NCBI RefSeq assembly: GCF_002904295.1
Contig: NZ_PPHG01000079.1
Span: 1-64,000 of the forward strand
Reading direction: 5' to 3'
Source of the DNA: Amycolatopsis sp. CA-128772
GTDB lineage: Bacteria; Actinomycetota; Actinomycetes; Mycobacteriales; Pseudonocardiaceae
DNA: 64,000 bases
This document shows, piece after piece, positions 7,392 to 15,867 of the stretch. The notes under the pieces were generated by a model, which saw only the letters and a list, made by a program, of their open reading frames with translations, had not been told where the DNA came from and did no database searches. The stretch's first letter is position 1. Every line of letters begins with the position of its first letter. The translations under genes were made by a program, and so were the position numbers.

Positions 7392-8921
7392 GTGCCGCCC
7401 GCAGACGTCCCGGACGACGTCCTGACCACGCCGTTCACGGACCACCTGCTCCGCAACGCGCGTGCCGACCGCCCCGCGTTCACCTGCCGCACCTTCCCGG
7501 GACCCACCGACCACACGCTGACCTGGCCGCAGGTGCTCGCCCGCGTCCGCGGGGTCGCCCGCGAGCTGCGGCGCGTCACCCGGCCGGGCGACCGGGTGGC
7601 GATCGTGGCCCGCCAGGACCTCGGTTACGTCCTCGCCTTCCTCGGGACGCTGTACGCGGGACGTGTCGCGGTGCCGCTGTCCGTCCCGGCCGGCCGTACC
7701 GGCCGCGCCCGGATCGAGTCGGCCTTCGCGGACGCCACCCCGGCGGCCTGCCTCACCTCGGCGGAGTTCCGGGACCAGGTTCCGCCGGCGACCGTGCTCG
7801 TGCTCGAGGACATCGAAGACGACGACGCCGAGCCGCCCGCCGCCGTGGCGATGACCGACCCGGCGTACCTGCAGTACACGTCCGGCTCCACGCGCCGCCC
7901 GGCCGGTGCGGTGATCTCGCACCGCGCGCTGGTGGCGAGCTGCTGGCAGACCACCCGCTGCTACCACGCCGGCGCGTCGACCCCGCTGGCCGGCTGGGTG
8001 CCGTTCTTCCACGACATGGGCCTGGTCCTGCTGATCGGCACGCCCGTCTTCCTCGGCTCGCGGTCGGTGTTCTTCACGCCGATGGAGTTCGTGCGCGACC
8101 CGCTGCGCTGGATCCGGCTGCTGGCCGAGCTGCCGGGGGTCGTCTCCGCCGCGCCGGACTTCGCCTTCGGCCTGGCCGCCGAGGCGGTGTCCGGCCTCGA
8201 AGCCGTCGACCTTTCGCAGGTCAACGCCCTGCTGAACGGCAGCGAACCCGTCCGCGCGGACACCGTCGAAGCCTTCGCGGCAGCGTTCGCCCGGTTCGGG
8301 CTGCCGCGCGCCGCGCAGAAGCCGGCCTACGGGCTCGCCGAGGCGACGGTGTTCGTCACGAGCGCCGGCGACGAGGGGCCGACGATCACGGCGTTCGACG
8401 GCGAACCGCGGGTGTCCGTGGGGCGGCCCTACGGCCAGCGGATCCGCGTTGTCGACCAAGAGATCCAGGTGGCCGGCCCGAACGTCGCCGACGGCTACTG
8501 GGGCCGGGACGACGTGCTCGCGCCCGGCGGCTGGCTGCGCACCGGCGACCTCGGGTTCGTCCACGACGGACAGCTCTACGTCACCGGCCGGCTCAAGGAC
8601 CTGATCATCGTCGACGGCCGCAACCACCACCCGCAGGACATCGAGGCCACTGTCGAGGCGGCGCACCCGAGCGTCCGGCGCGCTGCCGCGTTCGGCGTGC
8701 GGGACGGCCGCGGCGAAGGCGTCGCCGTCGTGGCCGGGTGCACCGCGCCGGACGCCTCGGTCGAGACGGCCGTGCGGCGGGCCGTTTCGGCCGGGCACGA
8801 CCTGCCGCTGCGCGCCCTGTGGCTGGTGCGTCCGGGCGAGGTGCCGCGGACCTCCAGCGGCAAGGTGTCCCGCGCCGCAGCCCGCGAACGCTGGTGGGGC
8901 GAGAATGGGCGCCATGACTGA
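7392..8921 (+). CDS. Fatty-acyl-AMP ligase (FAAL)-like adenylating enzyme
   Basis: A 509-residue ANL-superfamily ligase. The A3 motif is YTSGSTRRPAGAV (residues 162-174), with Arg-Arg-Pro-Ala in place of the Gly-x-Pro-Lys of CoA ligases. That form is typical of FAALs, which activate fatty acids as acyl-AMP and pass them to a carrier protein rather than to CoA. The later GDLGF and GRLKDLIIVDGRNHHPQDIE blocks also follow FAALs. The GTG at 7392 is the likely start, only 30 bases from the divergent P450-like start. The stop overlaps the carrier protein gene, so the two are coupled and the carrier is the probable acceptor. The natural acyl substrate cannot be read from the sequence. Confidence 0.85.
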   Translation: MPPADVPDDVLTTPFTDHLLRNARADRPAFTCRTFPGPTDHTLTWPQVLARVRGVARELRRVTRPGDRVAIVARQDLGYVLAFLGTLYAGRVAVPLSVPAGRTGRARIESAFADATPAACLTSAEFRDQVPPATVLVLEDIEDDDAEPPAAVAMTDPAYLQYTSGSTRRPAGAVISHRALVASCWQTTRCYHAGASTPLAGWVPFFHDMGLVLLIGTPVFLGSRSVFFTPMEFVRDPLRWIRLLAELPGVVSAAPDFAFGLAAEAVSGLEAVDLSQVNALLNGSEPVRADTVEAFAAAFARFGLPRAAQKPAYGLAEATVFVTSAGDEGPTITAFDGEPRVSVGRPYGQRIRVVDQEIQVAGPNVADGYWGRDDVLAPGGWLRTGDLGFVHDGQLYVTGRLKDLIIVDGRNHHPQDIEATVEAAHPSVRRAAAFGVRDGRGEGVAVVAGCTAPDASVETAVRRAVSAGHDLPLRALWLVRPGEVPRTSSGKVSRAAARERWWGENGRHD

Positions 8922-9174
8922 TTCGGGGGCCTACGTCGACGAAATCCGGCGGATCATCGCCTTCGCGCTGGAGCTCCCGCCGGAGCGGCTCACCGACACC
9001 ACGCCGTTCGACGACATCGGCATGACGTCCCGGCAGCGCATCCAGCTGCTGGCGCGGGCCGAAGTGACCTACGGCGTCTCGGTCGACCTGGACGAGCTCG
9101 ACCGGCTGGTGGACATCCGCGGCGTCGCCGAGGTGATCGCCGAGGCGGTCGCGGCGCAGCGCCTCCGGGAGTAG
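8914..9174 (+). CDS. Stand-alone acyl carrier protein
   Basis: An 86-residue four-helix carrier protein. The phosphopantetheine attachment motif is FDDIGMTSRQRIQL, with Ser39 as the modified residue; Met-Thr replaces the common Leu-Asp before it. The start ATG overlaps the last codons of the ligase gene (ATGACTGA); an alternative ATG nine bases upstream is possible. Its partner is almost certainly the preceding FAAL-like enzyme. It could present an acyl chain to the P450-like protein or to an enzyme encoded elsewhere, since no polyketide or peptide synthetase is in the window. Confidence 0.88.
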   Translation: MTDSGAYVDEIRRIIAFALELPPERLTDTTPFDDIGMTSRQRIQLLARAEVTYGVSVDLDELDRLVDIRGVAEVIAEAVAAQRLRE

Positions 9175-9341
9175 CTCCCGGGCGGGTGCACTTCGCGGAA
9201 GCCCAGGTCCGCCGCCCGGCCGGACGCTAGACTCCGTGTGCATCTGCGACGGCACCGAACGGTGTCCGGGCGCGTCACAGTCCCGGAACGTCAGCGAGAC
9301 TGTGACATCGCAGGACTGCGGGATCGAAGGGGGCAGCGACC

Positions 9342-9656
9342 ATGCCGGACGGGTATGCAGCGAGTTCGGAGGCGATGACGCGGGCGCAGGTGCGCCTGGC
9401 GGACGTCGCCGACGACCCGGCGGCCGAGGCCAAGAAGGTCGCGCCGACCGAGATCGTCGCGGTGGACTTCGGCCGCGTGCACCAGGAGAGCTTCGGCAAG
9501 TACAAGGCCGGGCTGGACGAGATCGGCGCGGGCCTGACCGGGTTGTCGAACGCGCTGCTGAACCTCGGTGGCGGCATCGGGACCGCGGGCGGCAAGTACA
9601 CGACCCAGGAAGCGAATGCCGGGGCGACCGCGAACCAGGCCGGGGGTAACCGCTGA
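9342..9656 (+). CDS. Small type VII secretion-like protein (EspC/WXG100-like)
   Basis: A 104-residue, mostly helical protein without signal peptide or membrane helix. The pattern of a central helical segment (VHQESFGKYKAGLDEIGAGLTGL), a Gly-rich turn and a C-terminal helix with GGKYTTQEANAGATAN resembles EspC-type and WXG100-type exported proteins, though no classic WXG is present. AGGGGG precedes the ATG. Its stop overlaps the start of the next gene (TGATG region), so the two are translationally coupled and may travel as a pair. Family assignment is by shape and context. Confidence 0.6.
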   Translation: MPDGYAASSEAMTRAQVRLADVADDPAAEAKKVAPTEIVAVDFGRVHQESFGKYKAGLDEIGAGLTGLSNALLNLGGGIGTAGGKYTTQEANAGATANQAGGNR

Positions 9657-12193
9657 TGGCTGACTGGGCCGAAATCAAGAAGATCCTCGATGACCCGAAC
9701 GTGTCCATGGACACGAAGACGAAGCTCATGGAGGAGTACGACCGCAACACCTTCAACTTCAACGACGAAGAAGAAGAGTACGCGAAGAAGTACATCGAAA
9801 ACTATTCCGACGGTGGCGGCGGCTGGGACCCGTTCGACTCGAACGACACCGACGAGATCGTCTCCGAGGCGAAGCAGGAGTCGGCCGCCAAGAACCAGGA
9901 ACACCAGCGGCAGACCGCCGAACGCGACCAGGCGAAGAAGAACCTCGACGGGATCGCCGCGCCGACGCTGGGGGCCGGCGCGAAGAGTTCCGACGAACAG
10001 CTCGACCAGGGCAACGTCGCGGTCGACCTGCTCGCCAAGTGGACCGACGAGGTCTGGAACCAGATCAAGGGCGGCGAAGGCGAGAAGAAGAATTCCCAGA
10101 CGGACCTCAAGGACAAGTTCCACGAGAACCGCGGGATCCAGTACCAGAAGTTCCTGAGTGACGCCGACGACCTGAGCAAGGCCCACAAGGTCGTCGAGGA
10201 CACCCTCACCAAGAGCGACACCGAGCTGCAGACGCTCTTCGGCGAGTGGAAGGGCAAGGGCGCCAACGCGGCGGAGATCAAGTACGACGAGACGATCAAG
10301 CCGCACGCCAAGGAGCTCTCGCAGCAGATCGACGGCGCGGCGAAGCTGATCCCGGAGACCGTGTCGCAGGTCTACACCGCGGTCAAGAAGAAGGTCGACG
10401 AGGTCCTGCAGCTGCACCGCCCGGTGATCGCCGAGGCCGACATCCCGATGGCCAAGGACGTCCTCAAGATCGCCAACGGCGACACCGGGGAGTTCGACGA
10501 CTTCATGAAGGTCGCCGGCTGGATCGACGCCGTCAACGCGAAGAACGGCAACCCGTCGAACCTGTCCGAACGGCTGCAGAACGACGACTGCGGCTTCAAC
10601 GACGAGAACAAGGAGTACGGCCGCAACGTCTGCCGCTACTGGCGCGACGGCGCGTTCGCGACCGAGTACAAGAGCCTGATCAACGCCTTCGACGGGTCCT
10701 GCAAGGCGGCCAAGCAGACGATCGACCAGCAGTTCGGCGCGCTCGCGCGGTACCTGGACGGCTACCGCAACCAGCTGACCGAAGCCAAGAACGACGGCAA
10801 CACGGGCAATACCGGGAACACCGGCAACACGGGGAACACCGGCAATACCGGGAACAGCGGGAACACGGGCAGCACCGGGACCGGCAGCACGGGGAGCTCC
10901 GGAACGGGCAGCACCGGGACCGGGGGCGGCGGCACGACCACGCCGTCGGCCGCCGAGCCGCCCAAGGCCGAAGAGCCGCCGAAGCCGGAAGACGGCAAGA
11001 ACCCGATCACCGGCAAGCCGCTGGAGGTCGACCCGTCGACCGGCCAGCCGTACCCGATCGACCCGAAGACCGGCGAGGCCATCAAGGACCTCGACGACAC
11101 CGACACGGTGTCGGTCAAGAAGGGCGACAACACGATCACGATGTCCGAGCCCGACAAGGAGGGCAAGCAGGACATCTCCGTGGACGACGGCCACGGCCAC
11201 AAGAAGGACTACCACCTCGACTGGGGTGACGACGACAAGACCGGCGACAAGGCCGACGGCAAGGGTGCGGACGGCAAGGACGGCGACAAGGCGTCCTTCG
11301 GCCCGCAGGGCAGCCAGGCGGTCAAGGAGGGCCAGCCGGGCGCGGACGGCAGCTACAAGCCGGGCCCGGACGGCAAGATCCACATCCAGGACGGCAACCT
11401 CAAGATCACCGCCGAGCGGCCGGAGGGCCCGGACGGGCCGACGATCGTGACCGTCGACGACGGCAAGGGCGAGCCGACCACCTACACCCTGGACGAGAAG
11501 GACGACCCGAAGGCCGCCGACCTCAAGGCGGACGTCAAGCCGGTGGCCGACGACGTGTCCGGCGCCGGTATCCGGCACGACGCGAACGCCGAGTCCCCGC
11601 TGACGAAGGACCCGGCGCCGGCCACCCCCGACCCCGGCTTCACGCGCAGCGAAGCGGTGCCGGGCGGGTTCACCGCACCCGGCGGCTTCGACGGCGACCT
11701 CGGCGGCGACCTCGGTGGCGGCAGCAGCGTCGGCGCCGAGCCGGCGGTGGCGACGGCCGACGCGGGCGCGGGGACCGGCGGTGGTGACGCGACCACGACG
11801 GCCGGCGCGAGCAGCTTCGGCTCCGCCGTCACCGGCGGCGGGTCGCCGGACTTCGCGGGTGCCGTGTCGCTCGACCCGGGCGCCCAGACGGGCAGCGACG
11901 CCTCGCTGCCGATGTCCGACGGCGGCGGCGGGCTCGGTGCCACGCCGGTCGACCCGGGCGTGCACCAGGCGGCGGCCGCGAGCGCGTCGGGCGCGGGCGG
12001 GATGTCGGGCATGGGCGGGATGGGCATGATGGGCGGCATGGGCGGCGCCCCGGGCGGGGGCGGCGGCGACCAGCAGCGCGGGCCCAGCCAGTACCGCATC
12101 GAGGGCGGCGTGTTCGAAACCAGTGGCGCGAAGGGCCGGATCAGCGGCTCGCTCGACGACGAGGGTGACCGTTCGATCCGGTACGACCGGTGA
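9656..12193 (+). CDS. Large modular protein with internal WXG-like segment, GNT repeats and Gly-rich tail
   Basis: An 845-residue protein with no signal peptide or membrane helix. Order of parts: an acidic helical start (1-100), a helical region containing GEWKGKGANAA with W198-K199-G200, which looks like an internal WXG100 hairpin, a conserved-looking helical block to about 375, a run of Gly-Asn-Thr triplets (about 381-425), an acidic Asp/Lys/Gly region with VDDGHGHK and VDDGKGEP repeats (about 425-640), and an Ala/Gly-rich tail with a GMGGMGMMGGMGG stretch. It is coupled to the EspC-like gene. It is probably a type VII secreted or surface effector; no toxin domain is recognisable. Confidence 0.7.
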   Translation: MADWAEIKKILDDPNVSMDTKTKLMEEYDRNTFNFNDEEEEYAKKYIENYSDGGGGWDPFDSNDTDEIVSEAKQESAAKNQEHQRQTAERDQAKKNLDGIAAPTLGAGAKSSDEQLDQGNVAVDLLAKWTDEVWNQIKGGEGEKKNSQTDLKDKFHENRGIQYQKFLSDADDLSKAHKVVEDTLTKSDTELQTLFGEWKGKGANAAEIKYDETIKPHAKELSQQIDGAAKLIPETVSQVYTAVKKKVDEVLQLHRPVIAEADIPMAKDVLKIANGDTGEFDDFMKVAGWIDAVNAKNGNPSNLSERLQNDDCGFNDENKEYGRNVCRYWRDGAFATEYKSLINAFDGSCKAAKQTIDQQFGALARYLDGYRNQLTEAKNDGNTGNTGNTGNTGNTGNTGNSGNTGSTGTGSTGSSGTGSTGTGGGGTTTPSAAEPPKAEEPPKPEDGKNPITGKPLEVDPSTGQPYPIDPKTGEAIKDLDDTDTVSVKKGDNTITMSEPDKEGKQDISVDDGHGHKKDYHLDWGDDDKTGDKADGKGADGKDGDKASFGPQGSQAVKEGQPGADGSYKPGPDGKIHIQDGNLKITAERPEGPDGPTIVTVDDGKGEPTTYTLDEKDDPKAADLKADVKPVADDVSGAGIRHDANAESPLTKDPAPATPDPGFTRSEAVPGGFTAPGGFDGDLGGDLGGGSSVGAEPAVATADAGAGTGGGDATTTAGASSFGSAVTGGGSPDFAGAVSLDPGAQTGSDASLPMSDGGGGLGATPVDPGVHQAAAASASGAGGMSGMGGMGMMGGMGGAPGGGGGDQQRGPSQYRIEGGVFETSGAKGRISGSLDDEGDRSIRYDR
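10796..10876 (+). repeat. 9-bp in-frame tandem repeat encoding Gly-Asn-Thr triplets
   Basis: About nine copies of a GGNAAYACN nonamer code for Gly-Asn-Thr/Ser units, followed by degenerate Gly-Ser-Thr-rich sequence to about 10930. The unit is a multiple of three, so copy-number change would keep the frame. It lengthens a flexible linker in the middle of the large protein. Confidence 0.85.
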
Positions 12194-12212
12194 CGAGGGC
12201 CGAGGAGGGCCG

Positions 12213-12683
12213 ATGAGCAGCGCCGAAGACCGGTATCGCGCGGCGATCTCGACGATGGAAGCCGCGGCGCGGGAGCAGGACGAGCAGCGGGGGCTGCGCG
12301 AACGCCGGCTCGCCGAGGCCCAGCAGCAGGCCCGCGAGGGCATGCAGAAGGAGCTGGCGGCCGCGCAGAAGTACGCCGAGCACATGGACGAGCTCAACAA
12401 GCGCAAGCAGAGCGCGGGCGGCTGGGCGACGGAGAAGACGCTGGCCGACAAGTCCCGCGAGTCGCTGATGGAGTTCGGCGTCCACGACGAGGAAGCGGAC
12501 ACGGGCTACACGAACTACCCGACGCCGAGCTACGGCACCCCGGCGCCGGCGGCGGTGGTCCCGCCGCGGCCGGAGCCGGTCCCGGAACCGCCGGCGGCGG
12601 CACCCGAGCCGCCGCGGCGCGGGCGGCACGCGCGTCAGCCCGACGACGAGGACGACTTCTCCAGCACCAGCTGGCTGGTCTGA
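12213..12683 (+). CDS. Small coiled-coil hypothetical protein ending in SSTSWLV
   Basis: A 156-residue protein. Residues 1-80 form a highly charged helix (many Glu, Arg, Gln; DRYRAAISTMEAAAREQDEQ), likely a coiled coil. The rest is Pro-rich and disordered, then a basic PPRRGRHARQ patch and an acidic DDEDDFSSTSWLV end. The ATG at 12213 has GAGGAGGG upstream and is 19 bases after the large gene, so it is the third gene of the module. It may be a cytosolic chaperone or adaptor for the two upstream proteins. That role is inferred from position only. Confidence 0.7.
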   Translation: MSSAEDRYRAAISTMEAAAREQDEQRGLRERRLAEAQQQAREGMQKELAAAQKYAEHMDELNKRKQSAGGWATEKTLADKSRESLMEFGVHDEEADTGYTNYPTPSYGTPAPAAVVPPRPEPVPEPPAAAPEPPRRGRHARQPDDEDDFSSTSWLV

Positions 12684-12687
12684 GACC

Positions 12688-12726
12688 GCGAAGAGCCCGT
12701 CCGCGTCAGTGGGCGGGCTCTTCTTC
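12688..12726. terminator. Bidirectional terminator hairpin between convergent genes
   Basis: AAGAGCCCG at 12691 pairs with CGGGCTCTT at 12714-12722, with short T and A tracts on the two sides. It overlaps the stop codon region of the minus-strand hydrolase. Confidence 0.65.
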
Positions 12727-13530
12727 GCGCTCGATGGGGGCGCGCTTGACGTCCGCCTCGAGCAGGGGCCGGTACTTGTCGGTGCCGGTCAGGTGGGTCA
12801 GGAAGAACGCCGTGAACAGCGCGCGCGTGAGCTGCTGCGTCTTGCGGTGCGGCTTGCCGTGCATGATCAGCTGCGACCAGTGCCGGCCTTCGGTGACGCC
12901 CAGGTGGGACGCCTTGCCGAGCAAGCGCAGCTGGACGTCGTCACCGCCCCAGGCCCCGGCGATCGCCTCGGCGTGCGCGACGGACGGGGCGACCAGGTCC
13001 GCCTCCGCGGCCAGGTGCAGGCCGGGGACGGTGATCGCCTTCGCCGACTCGGTGGCCGGCGGGAGCGTCTGGGCGGCGGTGATGGTGGCGACGGCCTTGA
13101 TCCGCGGCTTCTCGCTCTGCGCGTCCTGCGCCGCGGCGAGGACGGCGGACCCGCCGCCGGTCGAGTGGCCGGCCAGGCCGAGCTTGGCGGGGTCGACGCT
13201 GATGCCGTCCGGCCCGAGCCGCACGGTCGTGACGACGTCGAGGGTGGTCAGCAGGTCGGCGGCGAGCAGCCGGTGCGAGGGCAGCGGCCCGCGCTGGGTG
13301 GCCGGCGCGGCGGCGACGATGCCCCAGCTGGCGAGGTGCCGCAGCAGCTGCCGGTACCGGTCGGGCGGCTGCAGCCACCCGTGCCCGAAGGCGACGGCCG
13401 GCAGCCCGAGGCCGGCCGCCGGCGTGTAGACCACACCGGGCAGCCCGATCAGGGCGAGATCGCCCCGCAGGACCTCGTGCGGACCCGGGTGCGTCAACTC
13501 CGCGAGCAGCTGCTTGGGCTTGCTGGCCAT
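12706..13530 (-). CDS. Alpha/beta-hydrolase, dienelactone hydrolase or chlorophyllase-like
   Basis: A 274-residue alpha/beta-hydrolase. The oxyanion region is FGHGWLQ, the nucleophile elbow is GHSTGGGSA, an acid follows in AAEADLVAPS, and the His is in KASHLGVTEG. This layout fits cytoplasmic hydrolases of the dienelactone hydrolase or chlorophyllase-like group. No signal peptide is present if the ATG at 13530 (MASKPKQLL) is used; a longer in-frame start exists but adds unconserved low-complexity residues. The substrate is unknown. Its 5' side is followed by the 21-bp repeat array. Confidence 0.75.
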   Translation of the reverse strand: MASKPKQLLAELTHPGPHEVLRGDLALIGLPGVVYTPAAGLGLPAVAFGHGWLQPPDRYRQLLRHLASWGIVAAAPATQRGPLPSHRLLAADLLTTLDVVTTVRLGPDGISVDPAKLGLAGHSTGGGSAVLAAAQDAQSEKPRIKAVATITAAQTLPPATESAKAITVPGLHLAAEADLVAPSVAHAEAIAGAWGGDDVQLRLLGKASHLGVTEGRHWSQLIMHGKPHRKTQQLTRALFTAFFLTHLTGTDKYRPLLEADVKRAPIEREEEPAH

Positions 13531-13591
13531 GGCCGGAACCCTACTGTGCGCACCCGCCCCCGGCTCGCCCGCCGCCCCGGCGCGCCGCACC

Positions 13592-13738
13592 CCGAGGGTC
13601 GGCTCACGTACTCAGACGGTCGGCTCGCGTACCCCGAGGGTCGGCTCGCGTGCCTGGACGGTCGGCTCGCGTACGCGGATGGTCGGCTCGCGTGCCTCAA
13701 CGGTCGGCTCGCGTACGCGGATGGTCGGTTGGCGTGCC
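13592..13738 (+). repeat. Tandem array of seven 21-bp units upstream of glmS
   Basis: Seven contiguous direct copies of a 21-bp unit whose core is GGTCGGCTCGCGTRC; the first and last five bases vary between copies. Copies begin at 13592, 13613, 13634, 13655, 13676, 13697 and 13718. The units lie between the hydrolase start and glmS and do not belong to a convincing gene. Confidence 0.93.
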
Positions 13739-13817
13739 CGGTGATCCGCCCGCGGGGGCGCCCCCCGTTTTCCACGCTACCGGCAGGCACCGACAGTTTC
13801 GGGCGCCCGAGCGACCC

Positions 13818-13890
13818 TCCAGGTACGCGAACCGACCATCCGGATACGCGAACCGACCTCCCGGGTACGCGAACCGAGCCTCCGGGTTCG
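13818..13890 (-). repeat. Inverted set of the same 21-bp repeat (three full copies plus a partial)
   Basis: Three copies beginning at 13818, 13839 and 13860, plus a partial at 13881, carry the reverse complement of the same core (TACGCGAACCGA). Together with the seven direct copies, and separated from them by about 80 bases, they form a long inverted repeat in the 459-base space between the hydrolase and glmS. The remaining 100 bases before glmS must hold its promoter and ribosome-binding site, but no clear consensus promoter is visible. Confidence 0.9.
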
Positions 13891-13989
13891 TTGTATTGGT
13901 TTGAACCACTCGGGCGGGTATTCGTGCAGGTGGGAGGGGGTTTGCGGACCCCGTCAACCCGCTGAATGTCCCTCGTTAGGCTGGTGTGC

Positions 13990-15852
13990 GTGTGTGGAAT
14001 CGTGGGATATGTCGGGCACCGCCCGGCTCTGGACGTCGTCCTCGGCGGGCTCCGGCGCATGGAGTACCGCGGTTACGACTCGGCCGGTGTCGCGGTCCTC
14101 GACGGCGCCGGTGCGCTGACCGTCGAGCGCAAGGCGGGCCGGCTGGCGAACCTGGAAGGCCGGCTCGACGAGGTCGGCCGGGAGCACTTCGGCGGCACCG
14201 CCGGCATGGGGCACACCCGCTGGGCCACCCACGGTGCGCCGATCGACCGCAACTCGCACCCGCACCGCGACGCCTCGCAGCGCGTCGCCGTCGTGCACAA
14301 CGGCATCATCGAGAACTTCGCCGCCCTCCGCGCCGAGCTCGAGGCCGACGGCGTCGAGATGGCCAGCGACACCGACAGCGAGACCGCGGCCCACCTCATC
14401 GCCCGCACGTACACCGAGGGCGACACCAAGGGTGACTTCACCGCCAGCGTCGCCTCGGTCTGCCGCCGCCTCGAAGGCGCGTTCACGCTGGTCGTGACGC
14501 ACGCCGACCACCCGGACACGATCGTGGCCGCGCGCCGGTCGTCGCCGCTGGTCGTCGGGGTCGGGGAGGGCGAGCACTTCGTCGCGTCCGACGTCGCCGC
14601 GTTCATCGAGCACACCCGCGAGGCCGTCGAGCTCGGCCAGGACCAGCTCGTCGTGATCACCCGCGAGGGCTACGAAGTCCTGGACTTCCACGGCGACGCC
14701 GCCCAGGCCAAGCCGTTCACCGTCGACTGGGACCTGAGCGCCGCCGAGAAGGGCGGCCACGAGTACTTCATGCTCAAGGAGATCGAGGAGCAGCCCGAGG
14801 CGCTGGCCAACACGCTGCGCGGGCACTTCGAGTCCGGCCGGATCATCCTCGACGAGCAGCGCATCTCCGACCAGGACCTCCGTGACGTCGACAAGGTCTT
14901 CGTCGTCGCCTGCGGGTCGGCCTACCACTCCGGCCTGGTCGCCAAGTACGCCATCGAGCACTGGACGCGGCTGCCGGTCGAGGTCGAGCTGGCGAGCGAG
15001 TTCCGCTACCGCGACCCCGTCCTCGACCGCGACACGCTCGTCGTCGCCGTGAGCCAGTCCGGCGAGACGGCGGACACGCTCGAAGCCGTCCGGCACGCCC
15101 GCGAGCAGAAGGCGCGCGTCCTGGCCGTCTGCAACACCAACGGCGCGCAGATCCCGCGCGAGTCCGACGCCGTGCTGTACACGCACGCCGGGCCGGAGAT
15201 CGGCGTCGCCTCGACCAAGGCGTTCCTCGCCCAGATCGCGGCCAACTACCTGGTCGGCCTGGCGCTGGCGCAGGCCCGCGGCACGAAGTACCCGGACGAG
15301 GTCGCCCGCGAGTTCGCCGAGCTGGAGGCCATGCCCGCGGCCGTCCAGAAGGTACTGTCCACTGTGGAGCAGGTCCGGGACCTCGGCCGCCGGATCGCCG
15401 ACTCGAAGGCGATCCTGTTCCTCGGCCGCCACGTCGGCTTCCCGGTCGCCCTCGAAGGCGCGCTGAAGCTCAAGGAACTCGCGTACATGCACGCCGAGGG
15501 CTTCGCGGCCGGCGAGCTCAAGCACGGCCCGATCGCGCTGATCGAAGAGGGCCTGCCGGTCGTCGTCGTGATGCCTTCGCCCAAGGGCCGCGCGGTGCTG
15601 CACTCGAAGCTCGTGTCGAACATCAGCGAGATCCAGGCCCGCGGCGCCCGCACGATCGTGATCGCCGAAGAGGGCGACGAGACGGTTCGGCCGTTCGCCG
15701 ACGAGCTCATCGAGGTCCCCGCGGTGCCGACGCTGCTGCAGCCGCTGGTGTCCACGGTGCCGCTGCAGGTGCTGGCCGCGGAGATCGCCCGCGCCCGCGG
15801 GTACGACGTCGACAAGCCGCGTAACCTGGCGAAGTCCGTCACCGTCGAATAA
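13990..15852 (+). CDS. glmS: Glutamine--fructose-6-phosphate aminotransferase (isomerising)
   Basis: A 620-residue enzyme that makes glucosamine-6-phosphate from fructose-6-phosphate and glutamine, the entry to amino-sugar synthesis. The start must be the GTG at 13990 because the next codon is the catalytic Cys2 (CGIVGYVG) of the Ntn glutaminase domain, exposed after Met removal. The glutaminase part continues with GMGHTRWATHG and the isomerase part has two SIS domains (ACGSAYHSG, SQSGETADT, STKAFLAQ). It ends with KPRNLAKSVTVE, the conserved synthase C terminus. nnr follows 15 bases later. Confidence 0.97.
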   Translation: MCGIVGYVGHRPALDVVLGGLRRMEYRGYDSAGVAVLDGAGALTVERKAGRLANLEGRLDEVGREHFGGTAGMGHTRWATHGAPIDRNSHPHRDASQRVAVVHNGIIENFAALRAELEADGVEMASDTDSETAAHLIARTYTEGDTKGDFTASVASVCRRLEGAFTLVVTHADHPDTIVAARRSSPLVVGVGEGEHFVASDVAAFIEHTREAVELGQDQLVVITREGYEVLDFHGDAAQAKPFTVDWDLSAAEKGGHEYFMLKEIEEQPEALANTLRGHFESGRIILDEQRISDQDLRDVDKVFVVACGSAYHSGLVAKYAIEHWTRLPVEVELASEFRYRDPVLDRDTLVVAVSQSGETADTLEAVRHAREQKARVLAVCNTNGAQIPRESDAVLYTHAGPEIGVASTKAFLAQIAANYLVGLALAQARGTKYPDEVAREFAELEAMPAAVQKVLSTVEQVRDLGRRIADSKAILFLGRHVGFPVALEGALKLKELAYMHAEGFAAGELKHGPIALIEEGLPVVVVMPSPKGRAVLHSKLVSNISEIQARGARTIVIAEEGDETVRPFADELIEVPAVPTLLQPLVSTVPLQVLAAEIARARGYDVDKPRNLAKSVTVE

Positions 15853-15867
15853 GCGGGAGGCCCCGCC

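Noticed and set aside
10796..10930. Gly-Asn-Thr triplets as a collagen-like domain
   Set aside because: Only about nine triplets, no proline, and the phase breaks soon after; a flexible linker is a simpler reading.
13592..13890. The 21-bp array as a CRISPR
   Set aside because: Units are contiguous without unique spacers, too short, and there are no cas genes.
13531..13989. A glmS ribozyme or riboswitch before glmS
   Set aside because: The space is filled by the repeats, and no glmS ribozyme core is recognisable; such ribozymes are typical of Firmicutes.
12941..14060. Open frames with TRTEPP/SRPSGYA-type repeats over the 21-bp array
   Set aside because: They exist on both strands only because the repeat unit is a multiple of three; no start site, domain or codon bias supports them.
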